Positions 4,801-12,865 of a stretch of 13,094 nucleotides of DNA are shown piece by piece. Position numbers and translations under genes: made by a program. Every line of letters begins with the position of its first letter. Positions within the stretch are counted from its first letter, which is position 1. The DNA is from an uncultured bacterium (GTDB lineage: Bacteria > CAIJMQ01), in assembly GCA_903821905.1 (NCBI GenBank), contig CAIJMQ010000105.1, positions 1 through 13,094 on the forward strand. The letters are read 5' to 3'. The notes under the pieces were generated by a model that was not told the DNA's origin, did not search any database, and saw only the letters and a program-made list of their open reading frames with translations.

Positions 4801-6071
4801 TATTTTATTAACCTTTTTTTCAGTTCACTTACTATGTTATCAGATTTTATGCTTTCTTCGTCACCCGTTTTCATGTTCTTCAGTTTCGCTGTTCTATTCT
4901 TAAGCTCATCTTCGCCTATAATGATAACGTATCGGGTTTTGAATCTGTCAGCTCTGCGGAACTGCGATTTTAAGCTGCTTTCACGATAGTCCATATCTGC
5001 AGACATTCCTCCACTTCTAATTTTTTGCAGCAGTTGGAACGCTGATTTAAAACATTCTGTACCTATATGTACTACAAAAACATCTAACTCATCTGAAATA
5101 GGAAGTTGTTTTTTCTCGTTCTTTAATGCGGCAATTATGCGTTCCATACCTCCGGCAAAACCGCAGGCTGGGACATCTTCACCTCCCAGTTCTTCTATAA
5201 GGTGATTATACCGCCCGCCACCGATTAGAGTTGCTTGAGCTCCTAAATGCGGATATATAAATTCAAATGTCGTATGTGTGTAGTAATCCAATCCTCTGAC
5301 AAGATTGGGAGTGATTTCAAAGGGAACTTCCAGAAGCTTGAGCAGCTCTTCTATTTTTGCCAAATAGTTTTTGCAATATTCGCAGAGGTTTTCGGTAAAA
5401 GCAGGCACTTTTTTCAGATACTTCTTGCAAGTGTCATTTTTACAATCAAGCATTCTCAAGGGATTATCTTTATATCTTCTTTTGCAGTCGTCGCAAAGTT
5501 CGGAATAATGTTCTTTCATTTCCGCAACAATAACCTTTTCATAACCGGGTCTGCAGACAGGACAACCCACACTGCCCAAGAGCAGTTCGCAATTATCCAA
5601 ACCTATACTCTTCAGAATCAGATATCCCAGATATATAATCTCCGCATCTACAGCCGGGTTCATTACACCAAGGACTTCTGCGCCGAACTGATGGAACTGG
5701 CGCTCTCTGCCTGCCTGAGGCCTTTCATATCTAAAGAAAGGCCCTTTGTAGTAGAGTTTCCAAACCTCATCTTTCGTATAAAGCTGGTTTTGCAGATATG
5801 CTCTCACGACAGGCGCGGTGCCTTCGGGCCGAAGCGTCAAGCTTCTCTCTTTTCTATCGGTGAAAGTGTACATTTCTTTATTTACGATATCTGTTGCTTG
5901 CCCGATGCTCCTTACAAAAAGTTCCGTCCGCTCGAAAATAGGAGTTCTTATTTCCTGATATCCGAATCTTCTGAATATATCGGAAATTTTATCCTCCAGA
6001 TAGCTCCAAATCCTGCTCTCATCGGGAAGGATATCGTTCGTGCCTCTTAATGATTGAAATTTAGGATTCAT
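4800..6071 (-). CDS. hisS: Histidine--tRNA ligase
   Basis: Cytoplasmic class II synthetase charging tRNA(His), 423 aa, normal length. The start MNPKFQSLRGTNDILPDE is the typical HisRS N-terminus. Visible motifs are TLRPEGTAPVVRA (79-91), motif 2 FFRYERPQAGRERQFHQ (112-128), the histidine-specific LVRGLDYYTHTTFEF (257-271), and motif 3 GGGRYNHLIEELGG to GFAGGMERI. A C-terminal alpha/beta anticodon-binding domain begins near DVFVVHIG. The insertion between motif 2 and LVRGLDYY has four Cys pairs (C170/C173, C193/C196, C210/C215, C230/C233), a known bacterial variant and plausibly zinc-binding. It overlaps aspS by one base, so the two are cotranscribed. The ribosome site is weak (GGAAGG about 15 nt before the ATG). 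No T-box motif is visible in the 134-nt leader. Confidence 0.97.
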   Translation of the reverse strand: MNPKFQSLRGTNDILPDESRIWSYLEDKISDIFRRFGYQEIRTPIFERTELFVRSIGQATDIVNKEMYTFTDRKERSLTLRPEGTAPVVRAYLQNQLYTKDEVWKLYYKGPFFRYERPQAGRERQFHQFGAEVLGVMNPAVDAEIIYLGYLILKSIGLDNCELLLGSVGCPVCRPGYEKVIVAEMKEHYSELCDDCKRRYKDNPLRMLDCKNDTCKKYLKKVPAFTENLCEYCKNYLAKIEELLKLLEVPFEITPNLVRGLDYYTHTTFEFIYPHLGAQATLIGGGRYNHLIEELGGEDVPACGFAGGMERIIAALKNEKKQLPISDELDVFVVHIGTECFKSAFQLLQKIRSGGMSADMDYRESSLKSQFRRADRFKTRYVIIIGEDELKNRTAKLKNMKTGDEESIKSDNIVSELKKRLIK

Positions 6072-6092
6072 ATTATATTCAATTAAACCTTC

Positions 6093-6108
6093 CCGTGCTT
6101 TAGCACGG
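6093..6108. repeat. Short hairpin CCGTGC-TTTA-GCACGG
   Basis: A perfect inverted repeat 22-37 nt upstream of the hisS start (inner T/A also complementary). In the hisS leader RNA it would form a stem just above the putative weak ribosome site, so an effect on translation is possible. It is also simply one of several palindromes packed into this spacer. Confidence 0.55.
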
Positions 6109-6126
6109 AGATTCTTTCTTCAATAA

Positions 6127-6186
6127 ATCCCGCAACGTAAGACATCGGGAAAATTTCTTCGATATTTTCCCGATACTCTGCGGGAT
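6127..6186. repeat. Nested palindrome in the spacer between transporter gene and hisS
   Basis: Outer arms ATCCCGCA (6127-6134) and TGCGGGAT (6179-6186) are exact complements. Inside them ATCGGGAAAAT (6144-6154) pairs perfectly with ATTTTCCCGAT (6164-6174) around a 9-nt loop. The order of two nested stems parallels the palindrome at 2959-3014, though the sequences differ. No U-tract follows on the minus strand. It occupies most of the 134-nt leader of hisS. Confidence 0.75.
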
Positions 6187-6207
6187 AATCGGGACTATGT
6201 CCCGATT
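6187..6207. repeat. Hairpin AATCGGGAC-TAT-GTCCCGATT overlapping a stop codon
   Basis: A 9-bp perfect stem with a 3-nt loop. Its right arm includes two bases of the TAA stop of the 661-aa transporter gene (6206-6208). It is directly followed on the minus strand by the nested palindrome at 6127-6186. The GGGAC/GTCCC arms are identical to those of the hairpin at 476-488. It could hinder 3'-exonuclease attack on the upstream operon mRNA, but it lacks the U-run of an intrinsic terminator. Confidence 0.7.
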
Positions 6208-8191
6208 AAAATACCAGCGCTGTAACTGCTTGGGCAATTAAAGCTATAGCAATAGATGCCATTCCGACAAGACCCATACCACAGCCGTAACCTGCAAGAA
6301 TTATAGGCGTGTATTTTCTCCATGTTTCCTTGCCTATTTTCTTCTCAAAGAAAAATCTGCTTAAAAGCGCTCCAAAGAACATAGGAATAGTCCAATGAGG
6401 AAATCCGGACACTCCGGCTACAATACCATAGAAAAAGGACACCGGGAATTTAAAAAATGAAAGTACGGCATACAATACCAAGCTAACTCCGCCACCCCAA
6501 AAAATGAACCCTGGTTTAATTGCCTGCAACATCCATTTCGGACCACCCGGCAGAGTAGAAGTTGCCCAAAGACATTTGAATGTAGATTCCATTGGCCACA
6601 TTCTGTTAACAAATGGGTAGGAAGCAGACGGTATGCCACCCATTCTCCAGATTAGATGCCAGAATATAAATGAGAATATAAGCATCACTCCCAAAGCAAG
6701 AAATTCGGCTTTAACCCACGAACCGAATTTAGTCCTGGTTAATTCCAACTCTTTAAACTTTTGGCTTGTCCATCCCTGGTTATAAAACGGAACCGGCGCA
6801 AACCAGATATTCACTCCTTTATAACCTGAAAGTATAAAAATACCTTCTTTTAAATAAGGAAAACTTATTTGGTCTGCAACACCCGTTATTCCGAACATAC
6901 GGGCAGCGATATAAGATAGAAGAGGAGTAAGAATAAATCCAAATAAAATAAAAAGGAGAATAGGAAATCCAGGAACAAGGATATGGCACAATATAACATA
7001 AAGCGTCGTAGAAATAATAAAGACTACAGCTGCTTTCCAGATTGCGACATCGCCCCTACCTTCCGGAAGTTTTCGTAAAGATGTTCTTCCGCCTTTTGCT
7101 ATAAGCATGGTTATAACTTTCCAAATTCCCATCAAGGCAACCAAAGCAGCCATACCGATACTTACAGAAAGCCATATATCCATATGAGTGGTAACATAGG
7201 TAGGAATTGCGGTCATCCCGGGTAGCCAACTTTTTATAATACCGTATTTATATAGAATTGGATTTAAAATGGTCTTACATCCCACGGAACCTACAAAAGT
7301 TCCCACAACTACCCAGAAAGGCACAATAAAACCAGCCAGGAAAACGCCTAAGTCGGTTGCGAAGCCCAACATCGAGGACGGCCAAAAAACACCAATCTTA
7401 TCAGTGGCATCAACAAAAGGAATTGGCAGAAGCATAAACGGTTTAGTCATCATAGTTCCCGTAACAGCCGGAATTAGTATATAAAAAACACCGAAAACCA
7501 CACCTATCATTGAGGAAATAGAAAAAACCTTCCAGCGCCATGTTTCTGTTTTAGAACTGCTCTCAGCTAATGCGGTAGCACCTTCAGCGGCAACAGCAGC
7601 CATAGGGAAATCGAGCTTCTCAACATCACTTGTCAGGCGGAACATAATATATCCCAAACCAAAGAAATTAAGACGGAATAGAATATGATGAATAATTATT
7701 AGAACGATAGGCAAAATCCAGACTTTACTTAAAAATGTCCTCTGTATTAATGCTTCAGAACCGGCAGGAGGAACTACCCAGACGGGAACTTTCAAACCCC
7801 AAGCCACAGCATTGGCAGACCCTGCAAGATATTGATTCCATATCAACTCAGAGAAAGCTCCTCCCTGAAGTGTTAATGTAGCGGCGCCTAAAACCAATCC
7901 TGGGGCTATCAAACTGCCTGCCAAACAATATATGATATAAATTTCCTGCTTGGTCATCTTGGTTAAAGAGCGCTTGGTAATTTCCATGAAAAGAATCAAA
8001 GTAACCCATTGAGCAGCGCCACCAATACCTGCGCCTATCATCAATCCCAGATAGATGGTACCAGGCATCATAACTATACCTATGAAAAATGCCGCAAGTA
8101 TAGTTTTTATATTAAACCCTTCTTCAAAGGGTTCCTGGAGATAGTCTGCTTTTTTTAACTCAAGCTGTTCTTTTACTTCCTCGTCAGCCAT
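6206..8191 (-). CDS. OPT-superfamily-like multi-pass membrane transporter
   Basis: A 661-aa integral membrane protein with roughly 13-15 hydrophobic segments spread over the whole length, e.g. ~28-57, 60-70, 83-104, 157-172, 223-247, 280-300, 338-362, 386-408, 409-430, 494-516, 560-580, 584-612 and 628-660. The N-terminal ~25 residues are charged and cytoplasmic. Residues 194-210, DFPMAAVAAEGATALAE, resemble the PMA..AEG..ALAE signature of the oligopeptide transporter (OPT) superfamily, and the size fits. Homologues in uncultured bacteria are often labelled 'peptide transporter' or DUF6785/DUF6784, a family name recalled and not tested. The substrate is unknown; a peptide or metal chelate is the family expectation. 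GAGGAG lies 8 nt before the ATG and overlaps the stop of the 1552-aa gene, indicating coupled expression. Confidence 0.8.
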   Translation of the reverse strand: MADEEVKEQLELKKADYLQEPFEEGFNIKTILAAFFIGIVMMPGTIYLGLMIGAGIGGAAQWVTLILFMEITKRSLTKMTKQEIYIIYCLAGSLIAPGLVLGAATLTLQGGAFSELIWNQYLAGSANAVAWGLKVPVWVVPPAGSEALIQRTFLSKVWILPIVLIIIHHILFRLNFFGLGYIMFRLTSDVEKLDFPMAAVAAEGATALAESSSKTETWRWKVFSISSMIGVVFGVFYILIPAVTGTMMTKPFMLLPIPFVDATDKIGVFWPSSMLGFATDLGVFLAGFIVPFWVVVGTFVGSVGCKTILNPILYKYGIIKSWLPGMTAIPTYVTTHMDIWLSVSIGMAALVALMGIWKVITMLIAKGGRTSLRKLPEGRGDVAIWKAAVVFIISTTLYVILCHILVPGFPILLFILFGFILTPLLSYIAARMFGITGVADQISFPYLKEGIFILSGYKGVNIWFAPVPFYNQGWTSQKFKELELTRTKFGSWVKAEFLALGVMLIFSFIFWHLIWRMGGIPSASYPFVNRMWPMESTFKCLWATSTLPGGPKWMLQAIKPGFIFWGGGVSLVLYAVLSFFKFPVSFFYGIVAGVSGFPHWTIPMFFGALLSRFFFEKKIGKETWRKYTPIILAGYGCGMGLVGMASIAIALIAQAVTALVF

Positions 8192-8203
8192 TTTTATTTC
8201 TCC

Positions 8204-11200
8204 TCATGCTTTATCCTTAATCTGCAATTTTTTCATACCTTCGTCTGTATATTGTTTTTTTACATCAATGGGAATAGTTCTCCATATCAAGAATTGTTTT
8301 CTAATTATATTCAGGAAACTCCGGTTTAGTCTCGTCCAAGTAAGTGCTTCTCCTGTATTTCTCTTAATCGTCAATTGTATGAGATAAATACCATATTCAC
8401 CCGTTGGGACAGCTCTCATATCAACTTCTTGTGAAACTCCCAAATCAAAAGGAGACAAGTAAACCACCATCTTTATAGAATATCCTTCTTCATTTTTATG
8501 CTGAAAAGAAGAAAAGCTTACCCCGGAAGTATAAAAAGTCCCTACGGAAGCTTCTGTATATGAATCAAAGAAATTGTTAAAGAATAAATAGATACCTAAA
8601 ACTTCTTTACCGGCAATAGTAAACGGGAAATCAAATTCCCAAATATCCCCTTTAGGATCCGGGAGAACCCATTTTCTCGTTACATCTGGGACTGCCATCT
8701 GAGCAGCTTTCTTTGCAGGATAAATAGTAGAAAGTATAACCGTTGCCATTACTACTAATGTAGATAATACTGCAGCAGTAGAGGAATAATTCAAAGTCAA
8801 ACCCGCCATAAATCCGAATTTAGTGAAAATCCACGCCACAACTTGTCCAAGAAGATATCCCATTACTGCTCCCAATACGGCATAAACACAAGCTTCTGCT
8901 ATAAAGAGAGACCCGATATGCACAGGAGCAAGCCCCACAGAAGAATAAGTCCCGATTTCTCTCACCCTTTCATAAACAGAACCAAGCATTGTATTCAGCA
9001 CGATTAAAGCAGCAATAATAATCGGGATAACCACGTTGCTCATACCCGAGAAAGACGTTGAGCCTATGGAACTATATACCCAAGTATTGTCTTTATCTCC
9101 GACATAGATTGTTAAACCTAAACGGGAAACGAAATCCTCTGTTTCTTTGATTACATCTATATCCGGGGTAAAGTGTAACGCTATGGATTCTATGGTCCCT
9201 CCAAAAGAATCAAGGAAATCAAAAGGTAGTATTGGAACACTTGAAACATCTGCATGGCGGTCAGCGGTTTGTATTTCAAAATGTCCTCCCGTTATTTGAT
9301 TACGGGCTGTCTGCATTTCTTGCAATTGGTCAGAAGTCATACTTGAGAAAGAAACTGGTGTTATTAGTTCATCATCCAAATCCCTTATTCCGGCAACCTG
9401 TGAACTATCAATAACTCCTATAACATTCACCTCTTGTCCAAATATAGTTATGACTTCACCTTTATCCGCAGAAAAATATTTTTTCATTGTGTCTAAGCGG
9501 AATTGGCGAACAAGAGTTTTCTTTTCAGTATCCGGTAAATCTTTTTTATTGATAGCTTCTGCTGCTTCTTTTTCTTGATTTGTAGCCCACAAACTAAAAG
9601 CCAGCTCTTCGGGTAAAATGCAACTATATTTCTCACCTTCTTTAAACCATCTTCCCAACAGAAGATATTTGCTCATATGAGTTATACTATCTTCCTGCGG
9701 GCTCATACCTAGTAAACCGTAGGTATATATACCTTCCTCTCCTCTTCTGATTTTTATGCGAGTATTCTTATCAAGTGCTTTACATATAAGCCAACTACGC
9801 GGGGCTACTATAGCAATATCAGAAAACTCACCCTTTATGTACCCATATGCTGCTTCTTCCAAGGGATTCCATCCCCTATTTTTAATAAGAATACCGTTAT
9901 AGAGCGGTTTATTGGGCTTCAAAATTTTATTGTATTGTATATATGTTTTGACGGAAGTAAACGAAAGCACAGTAAAGGTGAGCAGTATCAGAGTTATAGC
10001 AGTCAGCAGGGTTCTCAACTTTCTTCTTTTCATATTAGAAACACCCAAGTTAAAGGCTGTTCCGCTGGCCGCTATTCTCCCGACATCAGCTTCGTATATC
10101 ATCGCCCTTTTCCGCTTCATTTCGCCCATTTGTTCTTGGAATTTACCAAAGACAAAAGAAATAACAATTACGGAAAGCGCCAATAATATGAATCCGATTA
10201 ATATAACTTCTGGAGCTTCAGCTAATCTGAAAGCAGGATGCACCTGTCTCATTATCCAATAGATTAAAATAAAGATACACGAAACTCCTATTATTTGTTT
10301 GTTTATTTCGGAGAAATCAAATAATAATCTCTCAAGGAAATATGCAAAAGGAATAAGTAAAGCCATATAGAATATTATCGCTTTTATTACATCATTAGCT
10401 GTAGCTTTAACATCGGGATAACCTCTGGAAGCAATCGAGAGAGCTTTCCTTGCATTTTTTATGTGCTCATCCCACAATTTCCGTTCTTTGGCAACTTTTG
10501 CCTGGTCGAGAGCTTCTTTAGCTTCTTTGTGCAGTTCTGACAGCCTATTATTCTCTACTCCATATCTTTGGAAACTATTTATTCTATATTCGTTCAAAGC
10601 CAACATATCATGAGCACCTTGATAAGGTGTCATAGTAATGGCACTAATTCCAGTTATCGGGAAACCATAACCTGTTGCTTCCTCTGCATTAGAAGACGAA
10701 GGAGAATTAAGGAGTAGTAGTCTTCTTCCTAAAGGTCCGGCATTTCCCAAGACTTTTATTTTTTCCTTGGGATTTGCAAAAGCTACGCCTTCATGTTCAA
10801 CATCGGAAGACCATATCCAACCGCCCCCTGTAATCTGACAGCCCCATGATATGGGGTAACTATTCACATCATTGAAAACATCCATACCATCAAGCTGTAC
10901 TAAGTATGCGGGGTCGATTAAATCATATACGTTTACAGCCTTACACGGGAAAACAACAGACACATGAGATTGTTCTTTTGTGGTGATTTTAAACTTCATC
11001 GGATAACTTGCATCTCCATCCGAACCTTTATCCGGAGCAAAATCTATCTCTCCCGTTTCGTTATTTATATGATACCCTTGAAGTATAGGTTCAGTATTAA
11101 ATTCCAGGTCAGTTGTTTCATTATCAGATAGTTTACCTTCCCAAATACCATTAATACTGGCCATCCCTTTTTCATCTGTAAGCTGTATTGCCAGACCCCT

Positions 11201-12862
11201 TACTCCCGTGAAATTCTTTCGGTTAACCATCCAATTGTAGACAACATAAGCTAATGCATTAGGAACCGGCTCGGATGGAACAAAAGATGTGCGTCGGTCA
11301 AAAGTTACAATTTTTGCGTTAAGGGTCATTAACTTATCGTCCAGTTTAAGGCGGGACTGCGGGAAGAAATCTTTATCATTTAAACCTCTTGATAGACTAC
11401 AGGCAAGAAACTTTATTTGCTTTGACAAATTCTTATAATTTACGCGACTTTCTGTATCAAGCGGTGTATCAATGAATTTACGGAAATCATAGACAGTGGC
11501 AAAAGTCAGCGAAGGTGTGCCGGCATACAAAACCATTCTCCCGTCTACTTTAATTTCACTCGGTATCAAAGTATCCCAGGATATGCCTCTTATGGGAGAG
11601 ATACCATTGATAAGCGCATTATCCGGTTCATATCCTAAAACCTTGCAGATTTCATCTCTATATTCAGTTAATTTCATTCCAAATTTAGAAAAATATTCCT
11701 GGAAATAAAATGCTCTACTGCCATGCCATACTGCCAATTCATCACTGCCGCTTGAAAGGTCAAGACCTATGAATAACTTCACGTCCAGTTTGCCGTCTAC
11801 TCTTAAATTTGAATCTTTGTAAAACGGTTCTTTCATTCTCTCTATAAAAGGTTTGGTTCTTCTAAGATGTTCATCCAAGAAGTAAGTGATACCTGAAAGT
11901 CTCATGAAATGGCCTGATGTAGCTACAAAAAGCACTGATCTGGCAGGTGGATTGTTCTTCATAATACGGGCTATTTCTAATAATGCTGTTATACCGCAGG
12001 CATTATCCGCACCAGGAGAAAGGGCAGGAACAACAGACATCGAATCATAATATGAGGAAAGGATTATTACTTCTTTTTTCAACTGTGGGTCGGAACCTTC
12101 CAGATAACCCAAAATATTGGCACCTTCAATTGCCTGCCAATCCATTCTTGCTTGAAGTTTCACTCTGGTTGATTTTTCTTCTAAAACTTTCAATAAAGTG
12201 GTTGCATCATCTTTTTTAATCCAGAAACGAGGTATATTTAATGGTAGGGCAAGGAATTTTTCATCAGCTTCAAATCGTGTTGTATCCTGGGGTTCTATAA
12301 ATATGACAGCTTTTGCTCCCATCATGGAGATGTCTATCCATTTCTTTCCACTATTAAAATCAAGAAGCGCAATACAGCCATCAATGTCTTTGCCATTAAA
12401 ATTTTTAAGTTCGCCATTCCCTCCGTAAAGGATTTCTCCTTCCAACCCTTCAGGAGGCAATGTTGAAGTCCTGACTAAATTTGGATAAAAACAAGATAGT
12501 TCTATGATATTGGTATCTTCTATGCCTACTTCTGATACAGAAAGAGTATCGAGAATTTTTAAACTGGCACCCTTATCTACAGGCACAGTTACGGGAAATT
12601 TCTCGCCTCTTACATCTTGTAATCCTATTTTTTGAAATTCACTTATGATAAAATCCGCAGCCTTTTGGCAACCGGGATATCCGACCACTCGAGAGTTTAA
12701 AGAGGAGAAATAAGAGATATAATTTTTTAAATTTTCTTCTTTTATTTCTTCGGTAATTTTTTTGTAATCCAGGGTATTATTATTTTCCGCTTGTATTAAA
12801 ACGTTTGAAAATAAGAGATGCATCCCTAAAATCGTCAATGCAAAAATAGTGGACTTTCTCAT
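8204..12862 (-). CDS. Giant M28-peptidase-like / FtsX-MacB permease fusion
   Basis: A 1552-aa membrane protein. Signal peptide ~1-25. An M28 aminopeptidase-like domain spans ~35-490 with a PA-like insert (~135-250): YYDS at 271-274, SPGADNACG at 282-290, LFVATSGHF at 311-319, GLDLSSG at 366-372, IDTPLDT at 464-470. Compared with active M28 enzymes the first His is Y271, the Glu-Glu pair is H318-F319 and the last His is D465, so peptidase activity is doubtful. Residues ~515-760 are beta-rich, ~770-812 a charged helix. Membrane helices fall at ~823-845, 855-872 and 884-905, then a basic cytoplasmic loop (KRKR, KRRKLR) and an FtsX/MacB module: helix 949-971, extracytoplasmic domain ~972-1273, helices ~1275-1296, 1318-1345 and 1362-1382 with ERVREIGTYSSVGLAP. 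A further domain, ~1400-1530, ends the protein. The stop of the TPR gene is 3 nt upstream. FtsX-type permeases normally work with an ABC ATPase; none lies here. Confidence 0.88.
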   Translation of the reverse strand: MRKSTIFALTILGMHLLFSNVLIQAENNNTLDYKKITEEIKEENLKNYISYFSSLNSRVVGYPGCQKAADFIISEFQKIGLQDVRGEKFPVTVPVDKGASLKILDTLSVSEVGIEDTNIIELSCFYPNLVRTSTLPPEGLEGEILYGGNGELKNFNGKDIDGCIALLDFNSGKKWIDISMMGAKAVIFIEPQDTTRFEADEKFLALPLNIPRFWIKKDDATTLLKVLEEKSTRVKLQARMDWQAIEGANILGYLEGSDPQLKKEVIILSSYYDSMSVVPALSPGADNACGITALLEIARIMKNNPPARSVLFVATSGHFMRLSGITYFLDEHLRRTKPFIERMKEPFYKDSNLRVDGKLDVKLFIGLDLSSGSDELAVWHGSRAFYFQEYFSKFGMKLTEYRDEICKVLGYEPDNALINGISPIRGISWDTLIPSEIKVDGRMVLYAGTPSLTFATVYDFRKFIDTPLDTESRVNYKNLSKQIKFLACSLSRGLNDKDFFPQSRLKLDDKLMTLNAKIVTFDRRTSFVPSEPVPNALAYVVYNWMVNRKNFTGVRGLAIQLTDEKGMASINGIWEGKLSDNETTDLEFNTEPILQGYHINNETGEIDFAPDKGSDGDASYPMKFKITTKEQSHVSVVFPCKAVNVYDLIDPAYLVQLDGMDVFNDVNSYPISWGCQITGGGWIWSSDVEHEGVAFANPKEKIKVLGNAGPLGRRLLLLNSPSSSNAEEATGYGFPITGISAITMTPYQGAHDMLALNEYRINSFQRYGVENNRLSELHKEAKEALDQAKVAKERKLWDEHIKNARKALSIASRGYPDVKATANDVIKAIIFYMALLIPFAYFLERLLFDFSEINKQIIGVSCIFILIYWIMRQVHPAFRLAEAPEVILIGFILLALSVIVISFVFGKFQEQMGEMKRKRAMIYEADVGRIAASGTAFNLGVSNMKRRKLRTLLTAITLILLTFTVLSFTSVKTYIQYNKILKPNKPLYNGILIKNRGWNPLEEAAYGYIKGEFSDIAIVAPRSWLICKALDKNTRIKIRRGEEGIYTYGLLGMSPQEDSITHMSKYLLLGRWFKEGEKYSCILPEELAFSLWATNQEKEAAEAINKKDLPDTEKKTLVRQFRLDTMKKYFSADKGEVITIFGQEVNVIGVIDSSQVAGIRDLDDELITPVSFSSMTSDQLQEMQTARNQITGGHFEIQTADRHADVSSVPILPFDFLDSFGGTIESIALHFTPDIDVIKETEDFVSRLGLTIYVGDKDNTWVYSSIGSTSFSGMSNVVIPIIIAALIVLNTMLGSVYERVREIGTYSSVGLAPVHIGSLFIAEACVYAVLGAVMGYLLGQVVAWIFTKFGFMAGLTLNYSSTAAVLSTLVVMATVILSTIYPAKKAAQMAVPDVTRKWVLPDPKGDIWEFDFPFTIAGKEVLGIYLFFNNFFDSYTEASVGTFYTSGVSFSSFQHKNEEGYSIKMVVYLSPFDLGVSQEVDMRAVPTGEYGIYLIQLTIKRNTGEALTWTRLNRSFLNIIRKQFLIWRTIPIDVKKQYTDEGMKKLQIKDKA

Positions 12863-12865
12863 ATC

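Noticed and set aside
5247-6050. 267-codon plus-strand reading frame
   Set aside because: It is wholly antisense to hisS, whose motifs are unmistakable. It has no credible domain or ribosome site, so it is a shadow of codon bias.
6072-6205. T-box or other riboswitch controlling hisS-aspS
   Set aside because: The leader is short and consists of simple palindromes; no T-box-like conserved sequence or specifier-loop arrangement could be found.
9912-10262. 116-codon plus-strand frame inside the 1552-aa gene
   Set aside because: It is antisense to the continuous FtsX fusion, and its composition follows from the complement of membrane-helix codons.
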